Notes: a model not told the origin generated them from the sequence alone. 8,441 bases of DNA from Acidobacteriota bacterium (GCA_021804195.1 JAJZKJ010000076.1:1-8441), one strand, 5' to 3'; positions 1 through 6,170 are shown, counted from the stretch's first letter. A program made the numbers and translations.

Positions 1-825
1 GAATGGGGCCGGCCTATGGAAGAAGTAAATTGATTTGCGGGAGAGCGAACTCCCGCTCGCCACGCTGTCCACGAGTGAGCCGGGCAGCCCAGGCTTGTTC
101 GGCATGCTGAGGGGAGCCCCAAACGAGGCCAGCAGTACGACCAGCTTTACGTAGCCCTGATGCGCGGCGATGAATAGCGGATCCAAACCCTGAGCCGGCT
201 TGGGAAGCACCGGGCTGGCACCATGGCTGAGAAGCCACTTGGCGGCTGAATATTGGTCGGCGGCTACAGCGTAAACCAACGGAGTGTCGCCCCAATGGTC
301 CACTGCATTCATGGCCGTAGGGGAACGCCGTATAAGCCTGCGGAGGGCGGCGATGTCGCCCAAGCCGGCCGCCGCTCTCGCCGACTCCTTGAAACCGTGT
401 GCTGCCAGCCACCGGGCAACGCGGGTCTGGCCATGCCAGACCGTCCAATCGAGCAGGTGCCTGTGCCTGAAGTTGGTCTTCGCCCCCTGCGCCAGAAGCA
501 TCTTGACCATGCCGAGTTGGCCGTGGACGGCAGCGGCGAACACCGGGGGGAGAGAGAGGGGGTAATCGGGGATCGTATTGCCCGATGAGGGTATAGGGGC
601 ATTGAGCAGCGCCGGGTCGGCGGAGAGCTTGCTTTCAGCCAACCACACGTAGCCGTGCCGCACCTCATAGGCAAACGGCGCGTGGACGAAATCGGAGATT
701 GAGGGCAACGTGACGAACAAAAAGGCGACAAGGACGAACAGACCTATGGCCGCGACAGTCCAATAGCGTTTGCGCCTCCACGGGGGCCGGCCTTGATTTT
801 TGATCGGGGATGCCGATTTCGCCAT
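1..825 (-). CDS. Membrane-anchored ankyrin-repeat protein, 3' end cut by window edge (candidate immunity protein)
   Basis: The frame is open for 275 codons from ATG at 825 to the window edge, with no stop, so the C-terminus is missing. GGAG at 836-833 lies 7 nt before the ATG. Residues 13-20 are basic (RPPWRRKR) and precede one membrane span (about 23-41). The positive-inside rule would then place the rest outside the cytoplasm. About four or five ankyrin-like units follow near residues 93-117, 123-144, 146-172, 179-207 and 213-240. The clearest read GDTPLVYAVAADQYSAAKWL and GLDPLFIAAHQGYVKLVVLL. It lies 128 nt downstream of the unit A Rhs tip. Ankyrin-repeat proteins are among the known immunity-protein types of polymorphic toxin loci, so immunity to that tip is a reasonable inference. 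The ankyrin fold is well supported; the role is not proven. Confidence 0.82.
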   Translation of the reverse strand, partial: MAKSASPIKNQGRPPWRRKRYWTVAAIGLFVLVAFLFVTLPSISDFVHAPFAYEVRHGYVWLAESKLSADPALLNAPIPSSGNTIPDYPLSLPPVFAAAVHGQLGMVKMLLAQGAKTNFRHRHLLDWTVWHGQTRVARWLAAHGFKESARAAAGLGDIAALRRLIRRSPTAMNAVDHWGDTPLVYAVAADQYSAAKWLLSHGASPVLPKPAQGLDPLFIAAHQGYVKLVVLLASFGAPLSMPNKPGLPGSLVDSVASGSSLSRKSIYFFHRPAPF

Positions 826-953
826 GCTGGTACTCCAAATGAATTGGTTGCGGTGCTGCCATGCACGGCCTTGACCATGCTTCTGAAACGGCCGTAGCGG
901 ATACCGTCATTCTACACGCCTTCGCCGGGGCGGTGCCCCGCAGCGGCGTCGCC

Positions 954-1851
954 TCAGGGCATCACCCAAGTACCGTCGCCCCAATCGGAGGGCCCGTCCA
1001 GTGGCTGGGATGGCGGGGGCCCATCCCAGAGATTTTCAAGCGAGGGGATGGGCACAACCGGATTCATGTCCTCGGTGTAACCCGTGACCACCGACCCCTG
1101 CGGCAGTTCGGCGGCGATACTCTTAATGAATGCCGTTCCGGCCGGCCCGGTGGCTGTGTTGCAACCGTAGAGTACGACGTCCACGCCACCCTTGCATGCC
1201 ACCGACGCGACGAGCTTGAAAAAAGCACCGGTGGCCTTCGAAAGCCCCGAGGGCGACCCCGGTCGGTTACTCAGGAAAACAGAGTTTCTGATTGCAAGCT
1301 CCAATCCGGCTACATTTGCCGTGTCTATGGTGTTCAGGCCCACCAGCATTATCCGGTTTGGCGAACTCGCTGCGTCGAAATTCGTCAGTCCGTGTGCCTG
1401 GAGCACCAACCTCCGAAGGCAGTTGTCGCACACACCCGACGGATCGTATCTCCCCACGTGCTTCTTTACATAAAGCCAAATGGCCAAGAGGTCCCCTTGG
1501 TTCTGCCTAGCGTAGTTGTTCTCATACCAGAGCTCGGCAAACGCCGCTTTGGTGGCCGGGCCTATGCCTGGACCCAAAATACCCACCGAGATCTTTCGCA
1601 ACCCCCCCCGCATCCACATTCCCCACCGGCGAGGAGTTGACGTAGCCGTAAAGATTGATTCCACCCCGGTACCCGATCGGGTCGCGGGTCAGCCAGCGAT
1701 TGAGAGCCACGGTGCTGCGGCGGTTGCGGGTTGCCGGTACGCGGTTTTCTGCATTGCGGCGGTGGGCGCGGCTGTCCGTACGAACGCCGGTCTCGCCACC
1801 GCACCCTTCACTGGTGCATTCGGGCAACAGGATTTTATTGATCGCGACCAT
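954..1851 (-). pseudogene. Unit A orphan Rhs tip with caspase-like (clan CD) protease tail, split by a one-base frameshift
   Basis: Frame one starts at ATG 1851 (MVAINKILLPE) and reaches an Rhs core end, NRWLTRDPIGYRGGINLYGY then VNSSPVGNVDAGG, at residues 51-83. It then drifts off in a G8 run. Removing one G joins it to the frame ending at 954, giving 298 residues. The tail has LRRLVLQAHG (His153, codon 1394-1392) and DVVLYGCNTA (Cys230, codon 1163-1161), each after a hydrophobic strand. This is the spacing and order of the catalytic His-Gly and Cys in clan CD peptidases such as caspases and C80, and it also resembles the DUF4347 domain. CDNC at 141-144 precedes the His strand. The core is short: the LYQGM...SPSLG part present in the other units is absent. 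As read, the protein would stop after 109 residues. The frameshift may be real, phase-variable or an assembly error. Protease activity is inferred. Confidence 0.72.
1602..1609 (-). repeat. G8 homopolymer at the core/tail junction of unit A
   Basis: Eight consecutive C on the plus strand (G on the coding strand) fall in the codons for VDAGG, exactly where the conserved Rhs core gives way to the variable tail. With seven G the reading frame runs from 1851 to 954; with eight it terminates early. Such tracts are prone to slippage in cells and to miscounting in sequencing. Confidence 0.9.
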
Positions 1852-1905
1852 AACGCGGCCTCAAACTCGAATTTACGACGGAACCATAACGCGCCGGGGC
1901 GGGGC
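1852..1905 (-). repeat. Conserved cassette leader, copy A (short)
   Basis: This copy matches the leaders of units B and C from GCGCGTTATG through GAGGCCG to the start codon. GAGG about 7 nt before the ATG is the likely ribosome binding site. It is shorter than copies B and C because the preceding gene's stop codon (1908-1906) abuts it, so the homology break falls at the 3' end of that gene. Confidence 0.7.
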
Positions 1906-2283
1906 TCAGCCACCCGGAGTGCCCTCGGTGCCGCCAGCGGCCCCCGTTGCGCCGCCTCTGGCGGACTCCAGTTTCGCCAGCTGCGATTCCAACTCGCGTA
2001 TCCGCGCATGGAGCTGGGCCTCAATTTCAGCGCCCGACCCGCTGGGCCTGGGCCTCGGCCAGTCTCCCTGCGTCCCACCGGCGCCGCCGCTGGGGCCGGA
2101 CCCACCGAGATGGGCCTCCAGCCGCCGCCGGAGCTGGATGAAGTCGCGGAGCACCACAATCGCGTGGCCGGCCGCCGACGCCGCAAACAAGATGATGCAT
2201 AGCCACGACCAAGTCACGGCTGCCTCCACTTTTTTGCGTCGAGCCTCTTGCTCATCCGATAGATCAACAGGCGAGTCACACAT
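1906..2283 (-). CDS. Small membrane protein with C-terminal coiled coil, unknown family
   Basis: 125 residues. A charged N-terminus (SDEQEARRKKVE) precedes one membrane span (about 23-46, TWSWLCIILFAASAAGHAIV). A basic stretch (RDFIQLRRRLEAH), a Gly/Pro-rich linker (60-84), a probable coiled coil (86-108, AEIEAQLHARIRELESQLAK) and a Gly/Thr-rich tail follow. The ATG at 2283 is the only methionine, with no strong ribosome binding site in front. The first 70 bases overlap the end of the 41-aa gene in another frame, which suggests translational coupling. It is the last gene of unit B, just before the unit A leader. I do not recognise the family. An immunity role for the unit B tip is inferred from position. 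Confidence 0.6.
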   Translation of the reverse strand: MCDSPVDLSDEQEARRKKVEAAVTWSWLCIILFAASAAGHAIVVLRDFIQLRRRLEAHLGGSGPSGGAGGTQGDWPRPRPSGSGAEIEAQLHARIRELESQLAKLESARGGATGAAGGTEGTPGG

Positions 2284-2339
2284 GACACCAAGATTGCCGC
2301 GCTCAGAAGCAGAGCCAAAACCAGTTTAACCGTCCACAT
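2214..2339 (-). CDS. 41-aa single-span membrane peptide directly after the unit B Rhs tip
   Basis: The ATG at 2339 follows the Rhs stop by 25 nt, with purine-rich AAAGGCAGG upstream as a weak ribosome binding site. The product is one hydrophobic helix (about 5-27) followed by a strongly basic tail (RMSKRLDAKKWRQP), so the C-terminus is probably cytoplasmic. LVSC at 17-20 fits a lipobox loosely, but hydrophobicity continues past the Cys, so a plain membrane anchor is likelier. The same frame is open further upstream to 2474, inside the Rhs gene, but those residues look non-coding. The gene overlaps the 125-aa gene by 70 bases. No family is recognised; it may be part of a two-protein immunity pair. 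Confidence 0.45.
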   Translation of the reverse strand: MWTVKLVLALLLSAAILVSCVTRLLIYRMSKRLDAKKWRQP

Positions 2340-2364
2340 CCCGTGCCTGCCTTTCTCAATATGC

Positions 2365-3237
2365 TCATGGTTCGCCGCCAATGGACACGCCAAGTACCCG
2401 GCCAAGCACAGCGTGTGGCGGGACAGGCGCCGCTTCCTCGTGGCTTGCGGCCGTGGAGAGTACGAGGCCGGCAAGCCCGACGCCGATACCCGATGCCCCG
2501 ACGATCAGGTCGGCCGGCGGCGGGAGGAAGAGCCCCACAAAGGTGGTGACTGTACCGGCGATTTCCGTCGCGTTGACGATGTCGTTGATGGTGCCGGCGT
2601 TGTTGCTCGTGGCTACCTCCGTGACCTGCCGCACGCGTGTTATGGTGAACACCCTCACTTCTGGGCAGGCTCCCGGGACGGCATATATAGCCCTGACCCG
2701 GTAGACGCTGGTCCGCCTTTCGGGCACGTCAGTTGTATAGGTCCTGAAAATCAAGCCCGACTCGGTGGTGTGCGCCTGTCCATCCACGACGGCCGTGCGC
2801 GACACCAAATTTGGCGTGTCCGTCACCTGGTAGCCTGCCGGAAGTAGGGCTTGGGCAGCATTGCCTGTGAGCCGCGTCCCCCAAGCATCCACATTCCCCT
2901 CCGGCGAGGAATCGACGAATTGATACGTATTCGCCCCGTTAATAAATTGGGCCGGATCCTGCTCCGTCCACCGGCCGAGGCTCGGCGAATAATCGCGGTT
3001 GCGTTCATCATACAGCCCCGTCACCGCATCCAGCGTCATCCCCTGATACAGATTATCCACCAGCGGCTGCGTGGGGCGATGGTTGCGAGCGGGCCGGCCG
3101 CGCCGGCAGAAGGGGGAAAGTAGAAAGTGGACAGGTGAGCATGCATAGAGCCGCGCTTCGCGCGGCGGGTTTCGCGTTCCGCCACCGCACCCTTCACCAT
3201 TACGTTCGGGCAACAGAATTTTATTGATCGCGACCAT
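2365..3237 (-). CDS. Unit B orphan Rhs tip with hydrophobic C-terminal tail (putative toxin)
   Basis: 290 residues from ATG 3237 (MVAINKILLPE), with GAGG 7 nt upstream in the shared leader. Residues 20-55 do not match units A or C and include a perfect palindrome. The Rhs repeat-associated core is at 57-120 (NLYQGMTLDAVTGLYDERNR through SSPEGNVDAWG). The tail (121-290) has a beta-like part with RTSVYRVRAIYAVPGACPEV, then a hydrophobic Gly-rich stretch at about 229-262 (LPPPADLIVGASGIGVGLAG) and a short Pro/His end. This could be a membrane-inserting tip, but no known toxin family is recognised. It lacks the long YD-repeat shell of a full Rhs protein, so it is an orphan tip. Its neighbours are two small membrane proteins. 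The core is certain; toxicity is inferred. Confidence 0.78.
   Translation of the reverse strand: MVAINKILLPERNGEGCGGGTRNPPREARLYACSPVHFLLSPFCRRGRPARNHRPTQPLVDNLYQGMTLDAVTGLYDERNRDYSPSLGRWTEQDPAQFINGANTYQFVDSSPEGNVDAWGTRLTGNAAQALLPAGYQVTDTPNLVSRTAVVDGQAHTTESGLIFRTYTTDVPERRTSVYRVRAIYAVPGACPEVRVFTITRVRQVTEVATSNNAGTINDIVNATEIAGTVTTFVGLFLPPPADLIVGASGIGVGLAGLVLSTAASHEEAAPVPPHAVLGRVLGVSIGGEP
2878..3069 (-). repeat. Rhs core coding repeat, copy B
   Basis: About 64 codons encoding NLYQGM...VDAWG. Near-identical blocks occur in units C and D, with stretches such as the one around the TGATACGTATT of the plus strand shared exactly. It is long enough to serve as a homologous recombination substrate between cassettes. 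Confidence 0.85.
3150..3166. repeat. Perfect palindrome GCCGCGC-TTC-GCGCGGC inside the unit B N-terminus
   Basis: Seven-base-pair stem with a three-base loop. It sits in the part of unit B that has no counterpart in units A, C or D (codons about 20-55), whose translation does not look like a conserved protein. It may be a REP-like element or a displaced terminator carried in with an insertion. It is not followed by a T run, so a working terminator is not supported. Confidence 0.6.
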
Positions 3238-3342
3238 AACACGGCCTCAAAATGGAATTTACAATGGAATCATAACGCGCTGTGGCGGTGCGCAAAAGCT
3301 GCAGCCTGATTGCGTCCATCCACAGCACCTAGCGGTAGCGCA
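3238..3342 (-). repeat. Conserved cassette leader, copy B (long)
   Basis: About 105 bases align without large gaps to 6171-6274 upstream of unit C, at roughly three-quarters identity by eye. The shared sequence starts at TGCGCTACCGC and includes GTGCTGTGGATGG or close to it, GCGCGTTATGATTCC and TTTTGAGGCCG. TATGAT resembles a -10 box, without a convincing -35. GAGG is the likely ribosome binding site. Confidence 0.65.
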
Positions 3343-3407
3343 CACTCCTGTTTCTACATGTGGCCGTCCCCAGCACTCAGTATTCCCAGAGCGGTTGGAC
3401 CGCCGCG

Positions 3408-4220
3408 TCAGGGAAGGCGCACGTTGCGGAAGTTAAACGGTACCGTTATTTGCTTCAGGCCGGTGTACACCAGCAGCCGGACCCTATCACCAGCCTTGAT
3501 CGCCCGCTGGAGTTGAAATTCCCGCACAATGCCGCCGTGGATTTGGAGAGTCGACACGAAGGTCGAGATGGGTTGCCCCGCAGCGTTCACAACCGATACG
3601 TGGGCCAGCGAATTTTGGTCGCCCGTGATTTTCAGTTTGAGCGAGGTGCCGCTGGCTCCCTTCTTGAGAAAAATAAGGTGCAGTTTGGCAGCGGCCAAAA
3701 TGGCATTCTCGACCGGTCTGCCGCTGGCGACTGGCACAAGCTCGACTACATGTCGGGCACCACCGGCCACCATGACAAAATGGCCCCGCAGGGCCGTGAT
3801 CATCGTCGCCCGGCGCGGAGGGTTGCTGAGGGTCAGGGAGACATTGAAGCCCTTTGGCGGCGGCCCGCCGAACGCTTGGTGGCTTATCTTATACATTCCA
3901 GGTGAGACCGATGTTGAGAACCCCAGCGGCTTGGTCGATACTACCTTTAAAGCGCCCCCGTGATTGGCGACGGCCTGCGTCACCGCCAACCTGCCGTAAC
4001 TGGCGGCGCCGTTGGCCAGTGGCCCCGAAACGTGGATCGTCACAGTAAGACCCCGCCTTGTTGCCGAGGGATTTTCAAAGGGAGGCTTCGGCGCCCCTGG
4101 CGCCGTGTAAACCCGCTTGTCAACAATTCTCACGATCTTCACCGGGACCGCTGCGACGGCGACAGCCGCGGACAAAAGGGCGCCGCCAATCAGTGCAACC
4201 ACGAGGTAACCTCGACGCAT
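3408..4220 (-). CDS. Exported beta-rich protein of unknown family, last gene of unit C
   Basis: 270 residues from ATG 4220, chosen because GAGGAG (4233-4228) lies 7 nt upstream and a textbook signal peptide begins there (MRRGYLVVALIGGALLSAAV, cleavage near AVA-AVP). The frame is open upstream as far as 4793, but that stretch is Arg/Gly-rich and shadows the neighbouring membrane gene. The mature part looks like two or three beta-sandwich modules, with strand-like runs RGLTVTIHVSGPLANG, GFNVSLTLSNP, TSLKLKITGDQNSLAHVSVV and RVRLLVYTGLKQITVPF. It has no cysteines or obvious catalytic motif in the mature part. It lies 122 nt after the membrane protein gene. It may help neutralise the unit C tip outside the cytoplasm or be an unrelated passenger. 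Export is well supported. Confidence 0.75.
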   Translation of the reverse strand: MRRGYLVVALIGGALLSAAVAVAAVPVKIVRIVDKRVYTAPGAPKPPFENPSATRRGLTVTIHVSGPLANGAASYGRLAVTQAVANHGGALKVVSTKPLGFSTSVSPGMYKISHQAFGGPPPKGFNVSLTLSNPPRRATMITALRGHFVMVAGGARHVVELVPVASGRPVENAILAAAKLHLIFLKKGASGTSLKLKITGDQNSLAHVSVVNAAGQPISTFVSTLQIHGGIVREFQLQRAIKAGDRVRLLVYTGLKQITVPFNFRNVRLP

Positions 4221-4342
4221 TACGATACTCCTCAAAATAAGCTGACTCATAACGACGCGTGTGCGCGCCAAATAACAAACCAAAACCTGCGGGGCCCTTC
4301 CATCTCCCAGGCCCGGACTCCCGGCCGCAAGCCAGAACACAT

Positions 4343-5026
4343 TCACCAAACCCCAACGTTGCCATCGTCGCCGCCGCCCGCGTTTTTGACCTCGAATCGC
4401 GGTAGGAAGAACACTCCTACTGGGAATGCCAGCGCGAGGTACGGAGATACCAGCGCGGAAAGGCATGCGGCAAGGACAAGCGTACGCCAGCCAGCCACCC
4501 ACCCTTGGGGGACGAATCCGACGAACACGATGAATACGCCGACCGCGCGAACCATGAGCACGCCGAACATCAGGAGAATCGCCGCGCAACCCACATTTTC
4601 GCCGCCGATCCCCGGGCGAACGACCCCCGCCTTGCGGAACGCCAGCCAATACGAGATCGCCAGCGCGACGTCCGCCACCGCACTTAATATCTGCATGAGA
4701 GTCGCGTGTACCGCCGCATTCGAGACCAACCGCACCCGCCCATCGGCCCCACGAAAACCGAGCAGATGCGTGCCTGGACGCAAGCCGCCCCACCGCAACC
4801 CGGCCGCTGATACGCCCTCGCGGTCGAGCGAGGCGGTAATCGCGCCGCGCGGATCGGCGCCGCTCGTCAGCTTCACCTTGGCCTCACGGCCTGACCTGCC
4901 CCGGGATGAGTGCACGCTGGCCACTCGTAGCGGGATGGCCCGTCCACGCGCCAAGAGGAGGTCGTAGCCCAAGCGGAGCACCGGAACGTCGCAGACAAAT
5001 ATCTTTAGAACCCAGAGCGCAAGCAT
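4343..5026 (-). CDS. Multi-span membrane protein, unit C (candidate immunity protein)
   Basis: 227 residues from ATG 5026; TTG at 5032 is an in-frame alternative. An N-terminal hydrophobic segment (MLALWVLKIFVCDVPVL) precedes a soluble Arg/Gly-rich region (about 28-105). Three membrane spans follow at about 108-130 (MQILSAVADVALAISYWLAF), 147-171 (AAILLMFGVLMVRAVGVFIV) and 182-208, then a Gly/Asp tail. Neither start has a nearby ribosome binding site. The frame stays open upstream through residues that would complete the first span (KALWLAACLT) to AGGAGG at 5064-5059, with no ATG, GTG or TTG at the right distance. The true start may therefore be damaged or non-standard. No family is recognised. 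A multi-span protein beside a beta-rich, possibly pore-forming tip suggests immunity, by inference. Confidence 0.65.
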   Translation of the reverse strand: MLALWVLKIFVCDVPVLRLGYDLLLARGRAIPLRVASVHSSRGRSGREAKVKLTSGADPRGAITASLDREGVSAAGLRWGGLRPGTHLLGFRGADGRVRLVSNAAVHATLMQILSAVADVALAISYWLAFRKAGVVRPGIGGENVGCAAILLMFGVLMVRAVGVFIVFVGFVPQGWVAGWRTLVLAACLSALVSPYLALAFPVGVFFLPRFEVKNAGGGDDGNVGVW

Positions 5027-5032
5027 GGTCAA

Positions 5033-5046
5033 GCAAGCCGCAAGCC
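5033..5046 (-). repeat. 7-bp tandem duplication GGCTTGC x2 just before the membrane-protein start
   Basis: Two perfect adjacent copies. With one copy removed, a TTG at 5048-5046, about 10 nt after AGGAGG, would be in frame with the ATG at 5026. The duplication may therefore have uncoupled the gene from its original start. Confidence 0.6.
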
Positions 5047-5058
5047 AAAGAGCTTTTA

Positions 5059-5064
5059 CCTCCT
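5059..5064 (-). promoter_or_regulatory. Strong Shine-Dalgarno AGGAGG without a usable start codon
   Basis: AGGAGG is followed at normal spacing only by CTT in the frame of the downstream membrane gene. TTG at 5048 is out of frame. The nearest in-frame starts, TTG 5032 and ATG 5026, are 26 to 32 nt away. Confidence 0.45.
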
Positions 5065-5108
5065 GGTACTCCTATGAAACGTCCGGCTGCAACGCCGCTA
5101 TAAGGAGG

Positions 5109-5235
5109 CTAAAGCGTGACGACGGCCGAGGCCACCTCGTAGCGCCCCCGCCGCCTGGAGCGCGGCCACGAATTCAGGTTTCACCTGGTAGGGCCCAAAA
5201 TCCAAGCTCTTAAAATCGATCGGGCTGCTGCTCAA
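5109..5235 (-). pseudogene. Short coding fragment after the unit C tip, frameshifted in a G5 run
   Basis: TTG at 5235 overlaps the Rhs stop (TTGA). The frame reads LSSSPIDFKSLDFGPYQVKP then EFVAALQAAG, with codon third positions mostly G or C as in real genes here. It then degrades to ALRGGLGRRH and stops at 5098. Removing one G from the G5 run (5149-5145) gives AAGRYEVASAVVTL and a stop at 5111-5109, which looks far more protein-like. It may be the 3' remnant of an older immunity or tip gene, or a small coupled gene with a sequencing error. No family is recognised. Confidence 0.35.
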
Positions 5236-6170
5236 CGTTTGGTGTAAGTGGACACGAAGCCGCCCCAGAGCAGGTACTGCCTACGCTGCAGGGCGATGGA
5301 GCCAAAAATGCTCCCTTCCGCGCTACCACGGAGCTGGCCGGCCTGGTTCACGTCGATACTGTACCCAAAATCCCCGCCTCCCTGAGTCACGACACGAACG
5401 ACGTCAGCCCCTGTAAGGTCGCCGAATACTGCCCCGCTGAGATCAACGCTTCCACCGCCGCTGAAATCCCACTTTTTCGCCGGGGAGTAGCTGGCCCGAA
5501 TCTCCACGTTAAGGCTACCGTCAAATGAGAGGCCTACGCGTCCAGTGATGAGGTCCGCGCTGCCCTGAAGTCCGAATTTCAGGCCAATATTTGCCACCTC
5601 GAGATCGAGCTCGAGCGAGGCCGAGCACAGGGTACCGTGCTCGGCGTCGGCGGATCCCTTTATGGTGGCCTCAACGTCGAATGCGCTACGTTTGAGTTCG
5701 AAAAATCCGGTGACGCCGGGAATATATTTTTCAACCCCGCCGATTTCGTTGTCGATTTCCCTGATTTTCTCCAAATCGGTAGCCACCGCTTTGAGCCAAT
5801 CGGGCGTGAGGTTGTAAGAGACGGAAATCTCGTCGGTCCCTGCCGGGTCCACCGCTCCTTCCGGCCCGCCTAAGTCCATTTGATACGTATTGGCCCCGTT
5901 AATGTACTGGGCCGGGTCCTGCTCCATCCACCGGCCGAGGCTCGGCGAGTAATCGCGATTGCGTTCATCATACAGCCCCGTCACCGCATCCAGCGTCATC
6001 CCCTGATACAGATTATTCACCAGCGGCTGCGCCTGGCGACGGTTGCGGGTTGTCGGTACTCGGTCCTCGGCATTGCGGCGATGGACGCGCCTGTCCGTGC
6101 AAGTGCCGATCTCACCACCGCACCCTTCACTGGTGCATTCGGGCAACAGGATTTTATTGATCGCGACCAT
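5232..6170 (-). CDS. Unit C orphan Rhs tip with glycine-rich beta-repeat tail (putative toxin)
   Basis: 312 residues from ATG 6170 (MVAINKILLPECTSEGCGGE), with GAGG 7 nt upstream. The first 45 residues match unit A closely, and the Rhs core is at 48-111. The core ending differs from units B and D: TYQ is followed by MDLGGPEGAVDPAG instead of FVDSSP.GNVDA.G. It is the only unit with the classic DPxG. A short helical stretch follows (LTPDWLKAVATDLEKIREID, about 121-140). From about 165 to 295 come many short amphipathic strands rich in Gly and Ser (VEATIKGSADA, LELDLEVANIGLKFG, RVGLSFDGSLNVEIRASY, SGGGSVDLSGAVFG). This pattern fits a beta-barrel or beta-helix, possibly a pore former. It is followed by a multi-span membrane protein and an exported protein. 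Toxin function is inferred. Confidence 0.78.
   Translation of the reverse strand: MVAINKILLPECTSEGCGGEIGTCTDRRVHRRNAEDRVPTTRNRRQAQPLVNNLYQGMTLDAVTGLYDERNRDYSPSLGRWMEQDPAQYINGANTYQMDLGGPEGAVDPAGTDEISVSYNLTPDWLKAVATDLEKIREIDNEIGGVEKYIPGVTGFFELKRSAFDVEATIKGSADAEHGTLCSASLELDLEVANIGLKFGLQGSADLITGRVGLSFDGSLNVEIRASYSPAKKWDFSGGGSVDLSGAVFGDLTGADVVRVVTQGGGDFGYSIDVNQAGQLRGSAEGSIFGSIALQRRQYLLWGGFVSTYTKR
5838..6029 (-). repeat. Rhs core coding repeat, copy C
   Basis: Encodes NNLYQGMTLDAVTGLYDERN through the core end. The nucleotide match to copies B and D breaks at the codons after ANTYQ, where the sequence switches to a different core ending. This marks a likely recombination point. Confidence 0.85.

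Noticed and set aside
309..731. Minus-strand frames at 309-731 and 14-448 as genes
   Set aside because: They are Arg/Ser/Pro-rich shadows of the ankyrin-repeat gene, which runs through both regions in another frame and has clear repeats, a membrane span and a ribosome site.
861..1640. Long plus-strand frames, for example 861-1640, 1516-2202 and 3960-4967
   Set aside because: They lie opposite protein-like minus-strand genes, have Arg/Pro/His-rich composition with no domain, signal peptide or ribosome site, and are expected antisense shadows in GC-rich DNA.
1689..2186. Minus-strand frame 2186-1689 across the unit A leader
   Set aside because: It shadows the 125-aa gene and the Rhs N-terminus. 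By eye, differences between units A and C fall more often at third positions of the MVAI frame than of this one.
2484..2594. Hydrophobic end of the unit B tip as an assigned pore-forming toxin
   Set aside because: One hydrophobic Gly-rich stretch is not enough to name a family, so it is left as a putative membrane-active tail.
4290..4330. GGGCCT...AGGGCCC inverted repeat between the two unit C downstream genes as a terminator
   Set aside because: The stem is only five to six pairs with a ten-base loop and is not followed by a clean T run.
4221..4793. Upstream extension of the exported 270-aa protein to 4793
   Set aside because: It overlaps the membrane-protein gene and is low-complexity Arg/Gly. 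A good ribosome site and signal peptide mark the start at 4220.
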